Origin: Latrodectus hesperus | Lineage: Eukaryota > Arthropoda > Arachnida > Araneae > Theridiidae | NCBI GenBank assembly: GCA_037975125.1 | Contig: CM075858.1 | Location: forward strand, 63,182,140 to 63,246,139 | Length of the DNA: 64,000 nucleotides | Direction: 5' to 3' | Part shown: one piece after another, positions 1-12,634 of the stretch | Numbering within the stretch: position 1 is the first letter of the stretch | How the letters are laid out: each line of letters opens with the position of its first letter | Notes under the pieces: model-generated | The model's input: the letters and a program-made list of their open reading frames with translations, nothing else | Told to the model about the DNA's origin: nothing | The model's database searches: none | Position numbers and translations under genes: made by a program

Positions 1-3000
1 CAATTGAATATTATGAGATGTGTATTCATAACATTGAATAGAAATTAACAATGCAGATTTTCCGTTTTAAAATAAAGGATATTGTGAAGGTCAACATTCA
101 TGTTTTTTACTTCCTGCAACATTCTTCATGAACCGTTATGATATTTTCCGTTATGCTCAAGTGGTCAGATTTAGACAAATTAAGTCATCACACTAGCGTG
201 ATGGCTAGCCATAGATTTAACATAATTATCCACTGTTTTGTGCAACTTAATATAAATGGTATGCTCAGTCGCTAAAGTAAAGGAAGGCAAGAAATAGTTG
301 GAAGAACAATGATCAAAAGTGAAACATTATCATTCGTTATGCACGAAAACACAGACATTGAAAAAGAATTTTTTTCGTCTCATAGAATTGTATAACCGAG
401 CCTTATTCGGCTAAATTCATAAACAACAGCTATGCACACACGAGACGTAGTTGGGTAATGTATGAGAATACTTGAAGCGTGTAGAGTAGTTCTGGATTTG
501 TTTTCATTTTTATATTGCAGAAGAGTTTATGTATGTCATGGTGGAAGACTCATTGCAAACACTGAATTTTTATAAGAATTAGGGAGTTATGTGCATTAAT
601 TTTCCTGCAATTTATCACAAAATCATGAGAGAAAAGTCCTTGACGTGAGACAAATATTGCACAAATAAATATTATTACCTAAAATTATTTAAATTAAGCA
701 TCATTTCGTGATTTGAGAATTAGTTTAAAAAAAAGTTTTCCTCAACTCAGCACCAGAAATCAATAAATATATATCCAAAATTTACATAGTTAACATTATT
801 TTCTTCACATATAGGATTTACATTAAAATTTATATTGCATAATCTACATTACAGTACAATAATAGAATAAAAAAATTATAAAGTTATATAAAGAAATAAA
901 GAAAATATGGCGTAAGCAATTATAGCTATCGTGTTACACTCACTGTCTCATGATGAAAAGACGCTAAAAAATCCTTTTGGAAAAAGTGCAAAACTTAATG
1001 TTTGCTATGTTTTAAAAAATGTGTGAGCCGACACATTTTTTTTTACCTCATCATTGATTTTTTTCTAATCAATCCCATTTTTCAATAACTAAATATTCAT
1101 ATTTTAAACTGCTATTAAAATGAAATAATAATTTGTTTAAAATTAATTATTATTTTTTTCAGCAGTTTAAGAATATGAACCTTAGTGCTTATTGAATTCA
1201 AGATTCCAGAAGAAATGTGAAAAACGCATTTAACGATTAATTAGTAGCAGCCAATGATTTATTCTCAAATTATCTTTTAAAAATTATAGTAACTTAAAAT
1301 TTATAAATAATAGTTTATAATTTAAAAACTAAAATCAAGTTATTAATTTATAATGAATAATATATATTGAAAGTTCTTTATAATAATTAAAAATCTGTTA
1401 AATGTTGTTAATCGGAATACCAAACTTATATGTATGGGAAATGTTTTTTGATCAATGTTAAATCCCCCCCAATATTAAATTTTATTTACTGACAAATAAC
1501 GATTGGCTAACATCATAAGGCTTGAGCATATTTGACCAAATGTCTAAAGACATTATGTGACTTAAATCTGTTTGATAGCAGCCCCTGCAATTGATTTAGA
1601 TGTCCAGACTAATAATTTACAACAGAGATATGTATAACAAACAAGAACGATCGCAATTTCAGTACCCAGCGTTGAACAAACACGCTGTCTCAAATTACGC
1701 AGCATATGGCCAACAGAGAAATTATTTAGTATTTTCCTTTATCAGGCTTTATTAAAGTTATCTAAGATGGCACCCAGAAATGCGGAGTAGGTGAACTCAG
1801 CTATATTGCGCGATACACTTGAATTAAATTTAATAATGAAAAACCGGAATATGATAAGAAGACGAGCAAAATTAATATTGATTTCAATTTTAATGATAGT
1901 GCAGAAATAATACAAACATCATTATGTTCTTCCAATTTTAAGCATTTATTGGTCGTTTTATTCGCCCTACCTGAATCCAGTTAAAATTCTTCATAATAAC
2001 TTGATCATTCACGTAAGCTCTCTCACCCCAATATTCTTTGAGTGGGGATGGAGATCATTCAATACTCACTGAACATCTCATAAAAAGTATGATACAATTC
2101 TATAAAAATTTTAAGAAAACTAAGAAGCTTACGTATCTACTTTAGTAATGAATTCATTTTACTTTTTTAATTTTAAATTTCATAATTTTGCTTTTGAGAC
2201 ATCATCTTTTTATTCATGAAAGTTCAGCATTAATGTATTTTTTGATGGTTTTTACTTTTGTTTCACATAAATATATACATTTTATGAATGCAACATTTCA
2301 TTTCAACTGAAGCACATTTCGTATCTAATAAACGATTTTATGTCAAACATAATAAAATTAACAAGCAAAATTTATTACAAGCGTTTAAATTCGATAAATT
2401 CAGCAAGCAATACTTGTTGATTTTATGGCAATTTATTGTCTAATGCTATATGATAAAGTGAACAATTGTTGGTATAAAAATAGATAATTTCTGAAATTTA
2501 AAGGTGGTTAGTCCATTTGGTAATAAAAATATTTTTCATACTGCATAATTTAAAGAAATGGGAAGAGAACAATAAATTTGAATACTAGAATATGCATTTT
2601 ATACAAAACGCAAGCTTACGTTTGATAATTTATGTACATTCTAAATAGCAATATATTATATATTTTGCTATCTATTCTAAACAATAATATTTATAAGAAA
2701 ACAATAACTATATAAACAATAACTATAAATTATCTTTTAAAAATGCATCGGTCAAAAAAATACCTGCATAATATGATAACTACTATTAAAAATTAAAAAC
2801 ATTCACATAACAGCATAAAAAAAATTTAGAATTGATTAAAAGTAAAATTTTCGAATGTGATCAGAAACATTATTTAGTGAGCTGCCAGTAAAGAAAAAGG
2901 AAAATATAAAATCGAATTTTTTCAATGAGGTTTCTTTCAAAATTTAATTTGTAAGCGGTATCCTTTTTCAAATATGGTTTAAAAATTATAAATGTAGAAA

Positions 3001-3391
3001 TACATTATTGAGCACACAATTATATGTCTTAATAAAATCTGTTTCCAAAAGCATAAACTTTATGTTTAATGCTATGTATAGCCCCATGATTATATAAGTC
3101 AGCGATACAGATTTCTAAGTATCGTGGAACGGGTCATCACTCCTTTTGAACAAATATTTTATAGTTTCAAAGTATAATCTGTGAGATGGAGATTATTATG
3201 CTAAATGTTTTATTTGGAAATCAAGATAATATTTTAATAACCTTTCTAGTAGAAAATACATAATGAATTCATGATTATTATTTATGTAGGCATTATAATT
3301 AAAAGACAAAAACATTAGTTCATCAATAGACACAACAAATCATAGGAACATCACAATAGTAGTCGTAGTTACCAAAATTATGGTAAAAAAA
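1..3391. other. AT-rich noncoding DNA, nothing identified
   Basis: No open frame of note, no tRNA-like box pair and no clear repeat unit. A stretch near 1540-1720 is slightly richer in G and C, with no other sign of function. Confidence 0.6.
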
Positions 3392-3513
3392 TACCAATAT
3401 GGCCAGCTTCTACAGGGCGTGTTGACCGCATTGGCACAGAGCATGTTTTTTCTGCAGTGGCTCCAGCCTAAAGTCTTAACAAACAACCCCTGAAGAAGCT
3501 GACCATTTTGGTA
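3392..3513. repeat. Foldback element, 26-bp inverted arms
   Basis: The arms at 3392-3417 and 3488-3513 are inverted copies with about three mismatches (left arm begins TACCAATATGGCC, right arm ends GGTCAGC-type complement). They enclose a 70-bp GC-richer centre. The shape suits a small MITE or a transcribed hairpin. No target-site duplication is clear at the flanks, so the transposon reading is an inference. Confidence 0.55.
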
Positions 3514-3889
3514 CTTCGTTTCATTTGCTTTTTATTCTAAGTTTCTTTTAAATTTTGAACTATCTATTGAATATATGTTCCATCCGTTTACTATATTTCG
3601 TATTTTCATTTAATTATTCTTCATTTCGCATATGATTAATTTTATAAAAATTTAAGATTAATTATATTTTAGTGATTTTATATAAGCTGCTTTAATGCTG
3701 AATGTATTGCTAAGCATATAATTTTTGTACTTATTTTTGTATTTATTCTTCTATTTTTTCAATTTATGCTTATGTTACTTCTTATCACGCTTTAGACATA
3801 TTTATATAACTAATGTAGTTTTAATAATTAATAAAAATAAATTTCTATAACTGACTCCATGAAGATTTCTTTATCATGGAAATCAACTT

Positions 3890-4384
3890 GGTTTGCATGG
3901 AACGGAAAAGAAAAATTCGATCCGCAGAGAAAACGCCATAAACGCGCTGATTGAAATCAATGTTTCATTTTATCCTAAATCGATTAATGCAAAAGGGAGA
4001 GAAAAAAAGCAATCTAGCATCTTGTAAACTGTAAGAGCAGGACGCTGCTCGCCTTGCCGATGGATCAAATATAAATATTTAATCCCTTTGCTCTTGCCTC
4101 GAGGGCCACTCAGCGTCTGCTCTCATAATCATCTTCCATGGACATGCGCAGAACCGTGTTAATAAAATCGTAACTCTCGACTTATATGAGGCGGGTGACT
4201 TCATTTGAGATGAATTTAGCTGCTTGTAATTTATTTCGGATTTGCAATTAGTATTCCTGAGAGGGACAAATTAAGTTTGGCTTGAGATTGGCTGCAGGGC
4301 CTTGTTGAGAATGTACACCAGAAAGGAATGAAATGCAGGCTGCAATTGGGAAAAGGGAATTCGATTTCTAGAACACTATAACTC
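3890..4384. other. GC-enriched island, possible conserved noncoding or regulatory DNA
   Basis: This segment is much richer in G and C than the kilobases around it and has scattered CpGs. It contains an imperfect inverted pair, 4034-4047 (AGAGCAGGACGCTG) against 4111-4123 (CAGCGTCTGCTCT), about 63 bp apart. No long ATG frame or SINE box pair is present. A minus-strand open frame at 4231-4416 depends on an A22 tract for its first residues and is not credible. Regulatory DNA is one reading; an old repeat fragment is another. Confidence 0.3.
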
Positions 4385-4406
4385 AAAAAAAAAAAAAAAA
4401 AAAAAA
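4385..4406. repeat. Poly-A tract (A22)
   Basis: An uninterrupted run of 22 A follows the GC-richer island. It could be the tail of a retroposed copy on the plus strand, but no matching target-site duplication was seen. Confidence 0.85.
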
Positions 4407-5239
4407 GAAATAACATAAAAAATCGGAAGACGTTTTGTTATCTATTTTTTTAATATATTGATCTGGACAATAATTTATTAAATCTATTTTCGTCCTTATA
4501 AAATGATAACTTTCTTTTTTTATAAATTTACGATTCAAAATTTAATTTTAAGCAAAGCCATTAATTTTTTGTTAGTAAATGATAGGCAAAACCAATTGTA
4601 GTTCATGTGATTTTTATTTTTGAATAAAATTTTCAAATTATCATAATTTTAAAACTTTGATATTTTCTAAATCATTTGCCTCTAACCTCTTTATTTCAAA
4701 TTGTTTATACTGAATATAGCCCAAGTTGCTCAGTCAAGTAATATCTTGATTGTAAGTAGAAATTAATGCTTTTATTATCACGTAGAGCTTTATTGTTATT
4801 TTAAAAAAACGTGCAATAAATATAACTTTGTCATAAATATTATAGAAACGCGTATCTGAATTCATTACATTGATTTTGGCTATTTCATTAAAATATAATA
4901 AATTAATTAATCCAAAAGTGTTGAAAAAGAAAACTAACCACGTACTTATAAAGTATAATCTATGATTAATCATTTTTTAAACTATTTCCAGACATCAAAG
5001 AGTTATCACAGTCAATATCTTTATTTATTCGTAATTTCAACAAGGTTTTTCCAAAATATATTAATATATTATCACCATGAAAGAAAAACATTTTCAAGCA
5101 TTTTAAGAAAGTCAATGTGTGTTGACAAAGATGTGTTTGTGTTTTGAACCAAATGAAGCACAATCTCAAAAAAATCATTAAGAGGGAACATAGAAATAAC
5201 AACCGAGCATAATACGAACCAACTTTATCTAAATAATTA
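4407..5239. other. AT-rich noncoding DNA, nothing identified
   Basis: Only short AT-driven open frames on both strands around 4734-5202, with compositions expected by chance. Confidence 0.5.
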
Positions 5240-5960
5240 ATCTTTCTTGCATAGTATTCTAGCTCAATAATTTTTGCATATTTAAAATATTGAAAAATTA
5301 ACCGTCGTTGCGGCGTTGGAGCTAATGGGTTGTAACTAGCAATTAGTAAGGAATATAATAAATCATTGATTATCCCTAAGTATTTTTAATTGAATAATTT
5401 TGACACTTTAAAAAATGATACTCTGAAATATTGGAATTGATAGTCAGAAAAATATAATTAACAACTTATGTCAAACATAACAAATGATAAACAATTGTGT
5501 ATACTTAACAAATGCATTTTTAACTAAATGATTTTTCGATATTTGATATTTAGATTAACAATCTTAATTGAAATTAACAATCTGATACTAAAAACTGATA
5601 AAAAAAATAAGGGAATTAACAATCTGTGGCAAACAAAAAAAATCCTTAATTTTTCATATATATTTTTAATTTAATAATTTTAGCACATTTAAAAAATAAA
5701 AGCTAACAATCTGGAATATAAATAACAAAAATTGAAATTTGTTTAGTTTCTAGCGAACATAACAATTGCTTAATTTTTCTATTTTTTAATTAAATAATTT
5801 TAACGAATAAAGCAAGAAAAACCGACTTAATATTTAACAGATAAGGTTGAAATAAAATAGACTAAAACGAATAAAAGAAAACTGTTTAATTTCACACAGT
5901 TTTTTCAATTTAATGCACTTAAAACTTAAAAAATTAACAGTCTAAAACTTTGGAGTTGAT
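5240..5960. repeat. Diverged tandem array, about 115-140 bp unit
   Basis: A motif of the form AATAATTTT(G/A)(A/G)CAC, preceded by a TTTTTAATT(T/G)A stretch, recurs at about 5264, 5392, 5672 and 5795, with weaker copies near 5525 and 5906. Spacings of roughly 115-140 bp suggest five or six eroded units, with CATAACAA and TTAACAATCTG as further shared words. Seen by eye; unit borders are approximate. Confidence 0.45.
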
Positions 5961-6279
5961 ATGCAAACAATAAGATAGATTAAATAAGCCTTAGATTATT
6001 TTCTATAATAAATGAAGAATTCTATTTTAATTGTAGTGATCCTTTCGACTAAGATTATTTACAACGTAGTTTAAAAAAATTTTATAGGGAACATTCTACC
6101 AAACATTATTTATTTATAAACGAATTATAAAAAAAAATGAGCAATTTGCTTAGCAGTGCAATATTTAATTTAATTTTCCAATGTTACATTTAATTTCAAT
6201 TTTCTATTTAATTTTCCGAATAAATTAAATCATTTTTACTATATTTTATTAGCTATATGGAAAATGTAATATTTTCCCT

Positions 6280-6307
6280 GTTTTTTTTGTTTTTTTTGTT
6301 TTTTTTA
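6280..6307 (+). repeat. (T8G)-type minisatellite, three units
   Basis: Three consecutive runs of eight T, the first two followed by one G. A slippage product with no evident role. Confidence 0.85.
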
Positions 6308-6918
6308 ATACAAAAATATCTAACATATTTTTTTAAACTGTCATATAAACAACTAATCAAAATAACCATTTGGAGTTGATTTTATTTGAGGTAAGTAAAA
6401 TAAAAATGTGTAGTTCTGAAATGTAATAAACGGGAAACATTCGTTTCGAATCTTTCGCAGGTTGGAAAATTACAATTTTTCTAAAAGCAAACATTTTCAA
6501 AGGAGCTCATCCACATGAAAATATAAATTTGGTTAAAGGATGAGATTTTCTCTCAGATTCCATAAAATCTATTAAGTATCTCTGCATTCATTTTAAACAG
6601 AAAGTGAAAAAGGATTTCACATTGAGTAGAGAACATTGTGTATCTAATCCATCCGCAGTTGGGTTCCCACTTTGAACAGTTGAAACCACATTGATACAAT
6701 AGCTATAACATTTTTCCTGGATGCAATAACAATATCGAAACCAGATGCCCCGTGAGAAAATTGGAAAAGGTAAATCCTCCCACACGCAGCTTGATCTGAT
6801 ATCAATTTTAAACCCTCTCACAGAGAACTTCAGTTCCATAATCACTTTTCATGAGCACCTGCTTACTGATATTCAAACCAGCTAAAGATTCAATTCAACT
6901 CTAAAAATTGAAAGAAAA

Positions 6919-7251
6919 ATGCTACACTTACCCTCAACGTATATTCGTTCGGAATCACGGGAACCAGAGAACAAAGCATTAACATTCCTTTTATTTATTC
7001 GATATTCCTGCATTCGAGTTTTCTTCCAGCTCTTTCACTCAACACGGAGATTGCATTGTGGTGTTGTAATAGACCTGATGGGGACCCAGGCAGTATGCGT
7101 GAACAGCAGGGTGTCCGTTATTGAGAACCATCTGCTCTCTCCTAGACTCTGCGACTGCTATCTCACAATTCGTTACTGGACGAAAATTCTATGGAAAAGA
7201 GAAAAAGAATCAGTCTGCATACATGCATTTCTTCTTTTCTTTATTTCGTAG
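6919..7251 (+). CDS. Unidentified 110-codon open frame, possibly spurious
   Basis: This is the longest ATG-started frame outside simple repeats. It lies in a GC-richer island (about 6590-7250). The product begins MLHLPSTYIRSESREPENKA, has several cysteines and no domain I recognise, and its end is hydrophobic. The same DNA on the minus strand has a competing reading: a pyrimidine-rich acceptor-like TTTTCTCTTTTCCATAG just upstream of 7188, then 49 open codons to a stop at 7039, including GHPAVHAYCLGPHQVYYNTT. Another minus-strand frame is open at 6588-6845. Since both strands read open, base composition may explain everything. Only one of these, or none, is real. Confidence 0.15.
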   Translation: MLHLPSTYIRSESREPENKALTFLLFIRYSCIRVFFQLFHSTRRLHCGVVIDLMGTQAVCVNSRVSVIENHLLSPRLCDCYLTIRYWTKILWKREKESVCIHAFLLFFIS

Positions 7252-7259
7252 CCTTTTTT

Positions 7260-8690
7260 TTATGTATATCCAAATAAAATATATTTTTAACAAATAAAAA
7301 AATGATGATATATTCAAAATGAAACAAATATACAACGTTAATTTAAACAAGTTAATTGGTACAATGTGTAAAATTCCATTGACCTTTAAAAAATAGACCT
7401 AATAAGCAAGATTTTTTTTTCAACAAAAGAAAACCATATAACAAATACATAGTTGTTATCACACAATTACTTTAATAAATCATTTGTGTTTTTTAACAAG
7501 AGTTCAGTTCCGATAAATATTTATCTCCTTTTAAAATATAAAATGATAAATATTTGGGACTTACCTATGCTCAATAGAATGGAATTATTTTAATAATCAT
7601 TATAATGTTATTTTTTTAGGTTTTCTATTTAATTACATTTTTTTGTCTTTAAAATGATGAATTTAAAATATCATTATCTTACAATATGATGAGACTGAAA
7701 GAACAGAATTATGCATTTGGTATCTATTTTGCGAAATTTGAACCAACTTTTTCCAAATTTAAGGAGTTTTACACATATACCGATTAATTCTATTCTGGAC
7801 ATAAAATACGTAATACAATTAATCGAAATATTGAAATATATGACAAAAGATTGATATTTTCTCAATTTCAGCTATTTCATTAAGTAAAAACACGAATTCA
7901 TGAATTTTAAAATGACAGCAACAAAAAGTTTCGAATAAGAATTAATACTAATTTATGAGAATGAATTAAAGAGAATGAATTAAAACTGAAATATGACGAC
8001 AAAATGATATTTTCATTACATGTTGATAAAACAAATTTTTTATTAAAAATGTATAACAAAGTGTTTTTGAATATGAAATTAAGCTTATATAAATTTCATT
8101 ATGAATGTTTCTGATAAATCAACTATTTTACAAAAACTACTTGGAAAACTTATTCAAACATATAACATTTTAGCTACATATGTGATATTAATTTTCCAAA
8201 ACAAATCATAAATAATTTATTCTAGATGTTTTTAAATACTTTTTAATTCTTAGTTATAAATTTACCAATTTTATTTGCACTTTTTTAACATTAATTTTTA
8301 AATTACTTTTTTTTAACTTTTGATAATAATTTACTCGTTTTTTTATTTTTTTGTATTTTGTAAATATTGTAAAAAAGAATATTTTTTAAAAAAGAAAATA
8401 TTTTTTTACAAATATTTCAATTTCCGTATAATTTATTTGAAAATGAAATCATTTTAATCTATTTTAAAACTTAATATTAAAAAAATTTGAATTTTGTGAC
8501 GTAATATAATTTATTCTTCATTATCGTCCCAAGTACTTTAAGTAAGGATTTGATTTACCTTGTATGCAAATAAAGTCTAACTGAACCTCATTAAATTAAG
8601 AGTAAGATTCTCTAAAACAATAATATTGCGGCATAAATCTTTTTTAGTAGACTTTAAACTCTTTGGCTTTAAATTTATGCTTTTTACTTC
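7260..8690. other. AT-rich noncoding DNA, nothing identified
   Basis: Homopolymer-rich sequence with no supported frame, RNA gene or repeat unit. Confidence 0.55.
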
Positions 8691-8810
8691 GTTGAAACAA
8701 AGGAAACCGCAGGTGTAAATTTCGTAGGGAAACGAACACCGTTGGGAAAAACACCTGCTGAAATAATCACTACGGCGGATTTGCGTATTTTAATGACAGT
8801 TTTGAGATGC
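8691..8810. other. Short GC-richer island
   Basis: About 120 bp rich in CpG and paired AACACC/AAACACCTGC words, in very AT-rich surroundings. It is too short for an open frame to mean anything. It could be a conserved noncoding element or a repeat remnant. Confidence 0.25.
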
Positions 8811-8896
8811 CAAAGCTTATAAAGAAAATGAAATCTTTTAATAGAATATGCAAGAAAATATTTTACTATTTTTTTCTTAATTTTGTGTATATCTAG

Positions 8897-8955
8897 GTTA
8901 AATAATATGAAATAAAATAATATTATAAATATTATTTTATTTCATATTATTTAAC
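8897..8955. repeat. Perfect 28-bp palindrome with 3-bp centre
   Basis: The left arm 8897-8924 (starting GTTAAATAATATGAAATAAA) is the exact reverse complement of the right arm 8928-8955. The centre is ATA. An exact match of this length is not explained by AT-richness alone and would extrude a cruciform or form a stable hairpin. Confidence 0.9.
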
Positions 8956-9294
8956 ACTTTTATAAAAAAAAAATCTAAGACAGTCTACTTTTTATTCCTC
9001 ACAACAATGCTAATGTGCAAAAATAAGACATTCATTTTTGTTTCTCAGGTGGTGGTTTAGTTTCCTGTTAACTTTCATAGGAATACAAGGAAATATAAAT
9101 TAAGTATCAGTTTAAACTTTTTTATTTTTTTATTGATTTATGTTTAACGAGAATATATTTAGTCCTTTTTATAACATATCGCTATCTAGAATTCTTTAAA
9201 ACGAATAAATACATTTTAACTTAACTATTTTTGTGTTTCTATTTTTTTAAGATGTTGATATATATTATGTGAATATAATTTTTCCACAATAATG

Positions 9295-9579
9295 TTGTTG
9301 TTGTTGTTGTCGTGTGCCAGCCAGGCTGGCAATATGGGGTGCGCTGCTCCACTTTTTCAACTGAACCATATTTTGGTGTGGAGTCCGACTTTCTCAGTAC
9401 ACACATGCCATAGGGACCCGTTTATAGAGTAGGCAACCATTCACACCTCATTCATACAAGGAAAGGACAAAGACAGGATAGATAGAGAGAGAAAGTACAT
9501 CCATGCCCGAACCGGGATTCGAACCCAGGACCTCCCTATCCGTAGTCAGGCACTCTGACCAATAGACAGGGCGGGCGGC
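9295..9579 (-). mobile_element. SINE family A, near-complete copy
   Basis: The element reads on the minus strand. At its 5' end (right side) is a tRNA-like head with a box B sequence GGGTTCGAATCCCGG and an upstream box A-like region. It continues through a body shared with the copies at 38.1, 38.4 and 62.2 kb and ends in an (AAC)n tail, seen here as a GTT run at 9293-9309. The copy is flanked by a 13-bp duplication with one mismatch, TTCCACAATAATG at 9282-9294 and TTCCGCAATAATG at 9580-9592, the mark of target-primed insertion. RNA polymerase III transcription and borrowed LINE machinery are family knowledge; no LINE is visible here. Confidence 0.93.
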
Positions 9580-9740
9580 TTCCGCAATAATGAATAGCTT
9601 AAATTAAAAATGGGGTTTTAATCACTTGTTAATTTTGAAATATTAATTTAATTCACGCTTAATTTTCAAACTTTACTTAGTAAGTGTAAAGGATATTTTT
9701 AAGAAAATAAGATAAAACATGGTGATCATATGATATAATG

Positions 9741-9880
9741 AAGTATTGGGGGGGGAGTTCTGCTTGGTCCTTGCTTCAATATTAAGAAAACTCCACCCGT
9801 CTGCTTCTATCTAACTGGTAGAGCCCAACTCAGGACTAGATACAGGAAAATATGCTGGTGTAAAAACAAAAACAACAAAC
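9741..9880 (+). mobile_element. SINE family B, 5'-truncated fragment
   Basis: The sequence from AAGTATTGG through TTCTGCTTGGTCC, CTGCTTCTATCTAACT and GAGCCCAAC matches the 3' half of the full SINE B at 54.65-54.94 kb. It ends in an A/AAC-rich tail at 9861-9880. The tRNA-like head is absent and a G9 tract interrupts the start. Confidence 0.8.
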
Positions 9881-11070
9881 ACATAGTTGAAAGGAAGTTT
9901 AATTTCTTTTTTTAGAAATTAATTTCTATTTTTAAATAATAGAGAATCCCTTCCAATGTACTCTATTGTTCCATTGTTTAAAAGTGTGAATCTATGATAG
10001 TATTAATCCATATTTAGTATTTTCAATGTATCATAATTTCTATAGTCTTCAGGAAAACAATGAAGCTACAATGATTATACTGTAAGAAAATAATTTCATT
10101 TCATAATTAAGTTTTATAGGATACAATTTTCCTATATGTGTGATATTTTACTCTATTAAATATTTGTAAAATTCAATACTTATTATTCTTTTAGAAATTG
10201 TTTTCTATACTTTTAAATAAAGTAACTGTGTACACCATATGAATTTTTTTAATTATTAATTTGAGCTTACACTATATTAGCGCATATTTTGTATTTTTAT
10301 CATGGCATAATTTTCGAAAGCATCGTAAAATAGTATAATGTAAACAATAGTCATTGAGAGGTAAGAAACTAATTTAATTTAATAATGTTTATAAAAACTA
10401 TAGGAATGAATTTTCATCTATAATAACTAATTTCATCGACAAGTTATAAATTGAAAAACTTTTTGCTTTCCATAAATTGTTTTCGGTATTTTGAAGTAAA
10501 AAACTACAGTTACCGTGTTTTTCACAAATATTGAATGAATACATAACAACATGATCTATATTTAATGTTCTTAAATAAATGATTGTGTGTGTGCATTAAG
10601 TAACTTATTGGAATGAAGGTTAGATTTTTTTTTCATAAATTATTTTCTAATTGTTAAATTTACATATTTTAATGAAAAATATTATCACAAGTTACTAGTA
10701 AATTTATAATTATTATTTAGCCGTATAATTTCAAGATATACCACATACTTCATTAAATTTAATTATTGCCCTTGAACTTATATAATTTTTTAAAATGTAT
10801 TAGATAATACATTTTTAGCATCAGTATGTGGAATTTAAAGTGTTAAGTATAGAGAATAAACCATGATAATCTGATAAAAACATCAGATTACTTGAAATAA
10901 CTTATAAAATCCTTATAGTAATTTGCATAATTCAAATAAATCATTCAATATTTTTAATTTACATAAGGAAGAATGATGCAGTATATTATATATTTTGCTT
11001 CAATAATTTACAGCAGACGTGTTTATTTGTATTAGATATTTATCAATCAAGATAAATTTTTCCATCTAGT
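9881..11070. other. AT-rich noncoding DNA, nothing identified
   Basis: No supported feature. A small 8-bp-arm hairpin around 10870-10895 is the only structure noticed. Confidence 0.5.
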
Positions 11071-11074
11071 TTGC

Positions 11075-11293
11075 ATGTTATTAATTGGTGCTCTCTTATG
11101 CATGGATAGCCAATATTCGCCAAGTCATTCACTTAATGACATAAGTGTTCTTATGTATCATAGGAGTCACACCCTATCCCATAGGTGGGGCGCATATTTG
11201 GACGCTCCACAGTGTTTCAGAGTCACAAAACATCTTTATAATTTATACTATAGTTATAAACTGTTAAACATAATTATTCGTGAAACTTTTTAA
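11075..11293 (+). other. 72-codon open frame, coding status doubtful
   Basis: An ATG-started frame beginning MLLIGALLCMDSQYSPSHSL lies partly in a GC-richer patch (about 11090-11230). Its first 11 residues are hydrophobic, but its last third is plain AT-rich translation. No splice site, promoter or known domain was found. It is recorded because the middle part (HRWGAYLDAPQCF) stands out from the background. Confidence 0.1.
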
Positions 11294-11469
11294 GAAATTC
11301 GTGTTCATATTTTATGACGTCAGAATATATCATTTTGATACGTAATAAATCATAACTTATCTGATGTTGATGTGCCACGTATTATTTGAATACCACGAAG
11401 AAAGGTTAACAACATTTGTCATAACTTCATGGTTAAATATATTTTGTCTTTTTTATTGGTTGTGTCTTT

Positions 11470-11471
<2 letters not shown>

Positions 11472-11507
<36 letters not shown>
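11472..11507. repeat. Poly-T tract (T36)
   Basis: An uninterrupted T36 run, possibly the tail of a minus-strand retroposed sequence. No body or duplication could be assigned. Confidence 0.9.
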
Positions 11508-11510
<3 letters not shown>

Positions 11511-11668
11511 CAAATAGTTTTCAGTTGAATGAAAAAGTGATTCAATGCCAAAAAAATAATCTATAGAAGTAAAAAAAAACTAATACACATTTAATTTAAA
11601 AATAATGATTTTTTTTACAAAATTTTAGAATATGATTTCAAAAAATATCAAGAGTATACTTTATCTAT

Positions 11669-11718
11669 GTTAAAGTAATAATAACTTAATGAAAATTAGA
11701 GCTTATTATTACTTTAAC
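11669..11718. repeat. Perfect 16-bp inverted repeat, 18-bp loop
   Basis: GTTAAAGTAATAATAA at 11669-11684 is repeated inverted at 11703-11718. An ACTTAATGA word follows each arm, so the structure may have arisen from a local duplication and inversion. Confidence 0.85.
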
Positions 11719-12630
11719 TTAATGAGATTTAGATTATTTAATCACATTTAAAATACTATGCTTTTATGCTTTGTAAAATAACACATCATTTTTGATGTAC
11801 TACATGCTTGTATACACTGGCACATTATTTCATTATTGTAAATATTTTGAAATTTTTGATCTAAATAATGACGTAATTTTAACAAAATTTATAATTGCTC
11901 TTGTTGAATCATTTTTATAATTTTTTATATTTATGCCTGCAAATGTAAAGTGTATGGTTTTTCGAAACAACTACAAAATCAACACCCAAGGTGAATCGAA
12001 TCATCGATCTGTTGATTTGAACAAAAAATGACTGTTAATGTGTTTGATCATATTATTTATATCTAAGTAAAGCCTGTTAATTAAAACAGAGCTTAGATAT
12101 ATTATTATCTATTCATAGTAAGTATCTGTTCTACCGTACACATTATTGAATGACCAACTGGATATACTTAATCAAAGTATCAATGGAACAAACCAATAGA
12201 ATTCTTCAAATGTAAAAGGCAAATAACGCGTTAAACCAGCTCTTTATTACAAGTATGCTCAATGACAACGGTCACTACTTTCTGTGCGTTTCGTAATGTA
12301 GCAATCTTGAAATGCACACAAAACCATTGTGTGCATTCTTTTCTTCCTAAGGTGTCGTTTGCAGTAAACCACAGCTGCTCTATAAATTTGAAAGTGACTT
12401 TCCTTCTTATCATCCTTGTTGAGACAGAAGAGTAGATTTCAAAACTTTACCATTAAGTTACTGAAAGACGTTTCTTTTCTAGAGCATACCAACATTTTTT
12501 GTATCTCGACATCTTTCTTGTGATCATAGCTCTTGAAGTTAAAGGCGATTAGTGATTTTGTAATTTAGCTATTTTTGCTTTGATGAAAATATAATGATTT
12601 TTATTTTCATACAACAATTATTTTTAATCT
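11719..12630. other. AT-rich noncoding DNA, nothing identified
   Basis: One imperfect hairpin at about 12058-12101 (ATATCTAAG against CTTAGATAT). A minus-strand open frame at 12231-12413 shows no recognisable content. Confidence 0.45.
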
Positions 12631-12634
12631 GTTA

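Noticed and set aside
4231..4416. 61-codon minus-strand frame with a Phe-rich start
   Set aside because: Its hydrophobic 'leader' is a poly-T/A tract and it needs that tract to reach 60 codons.
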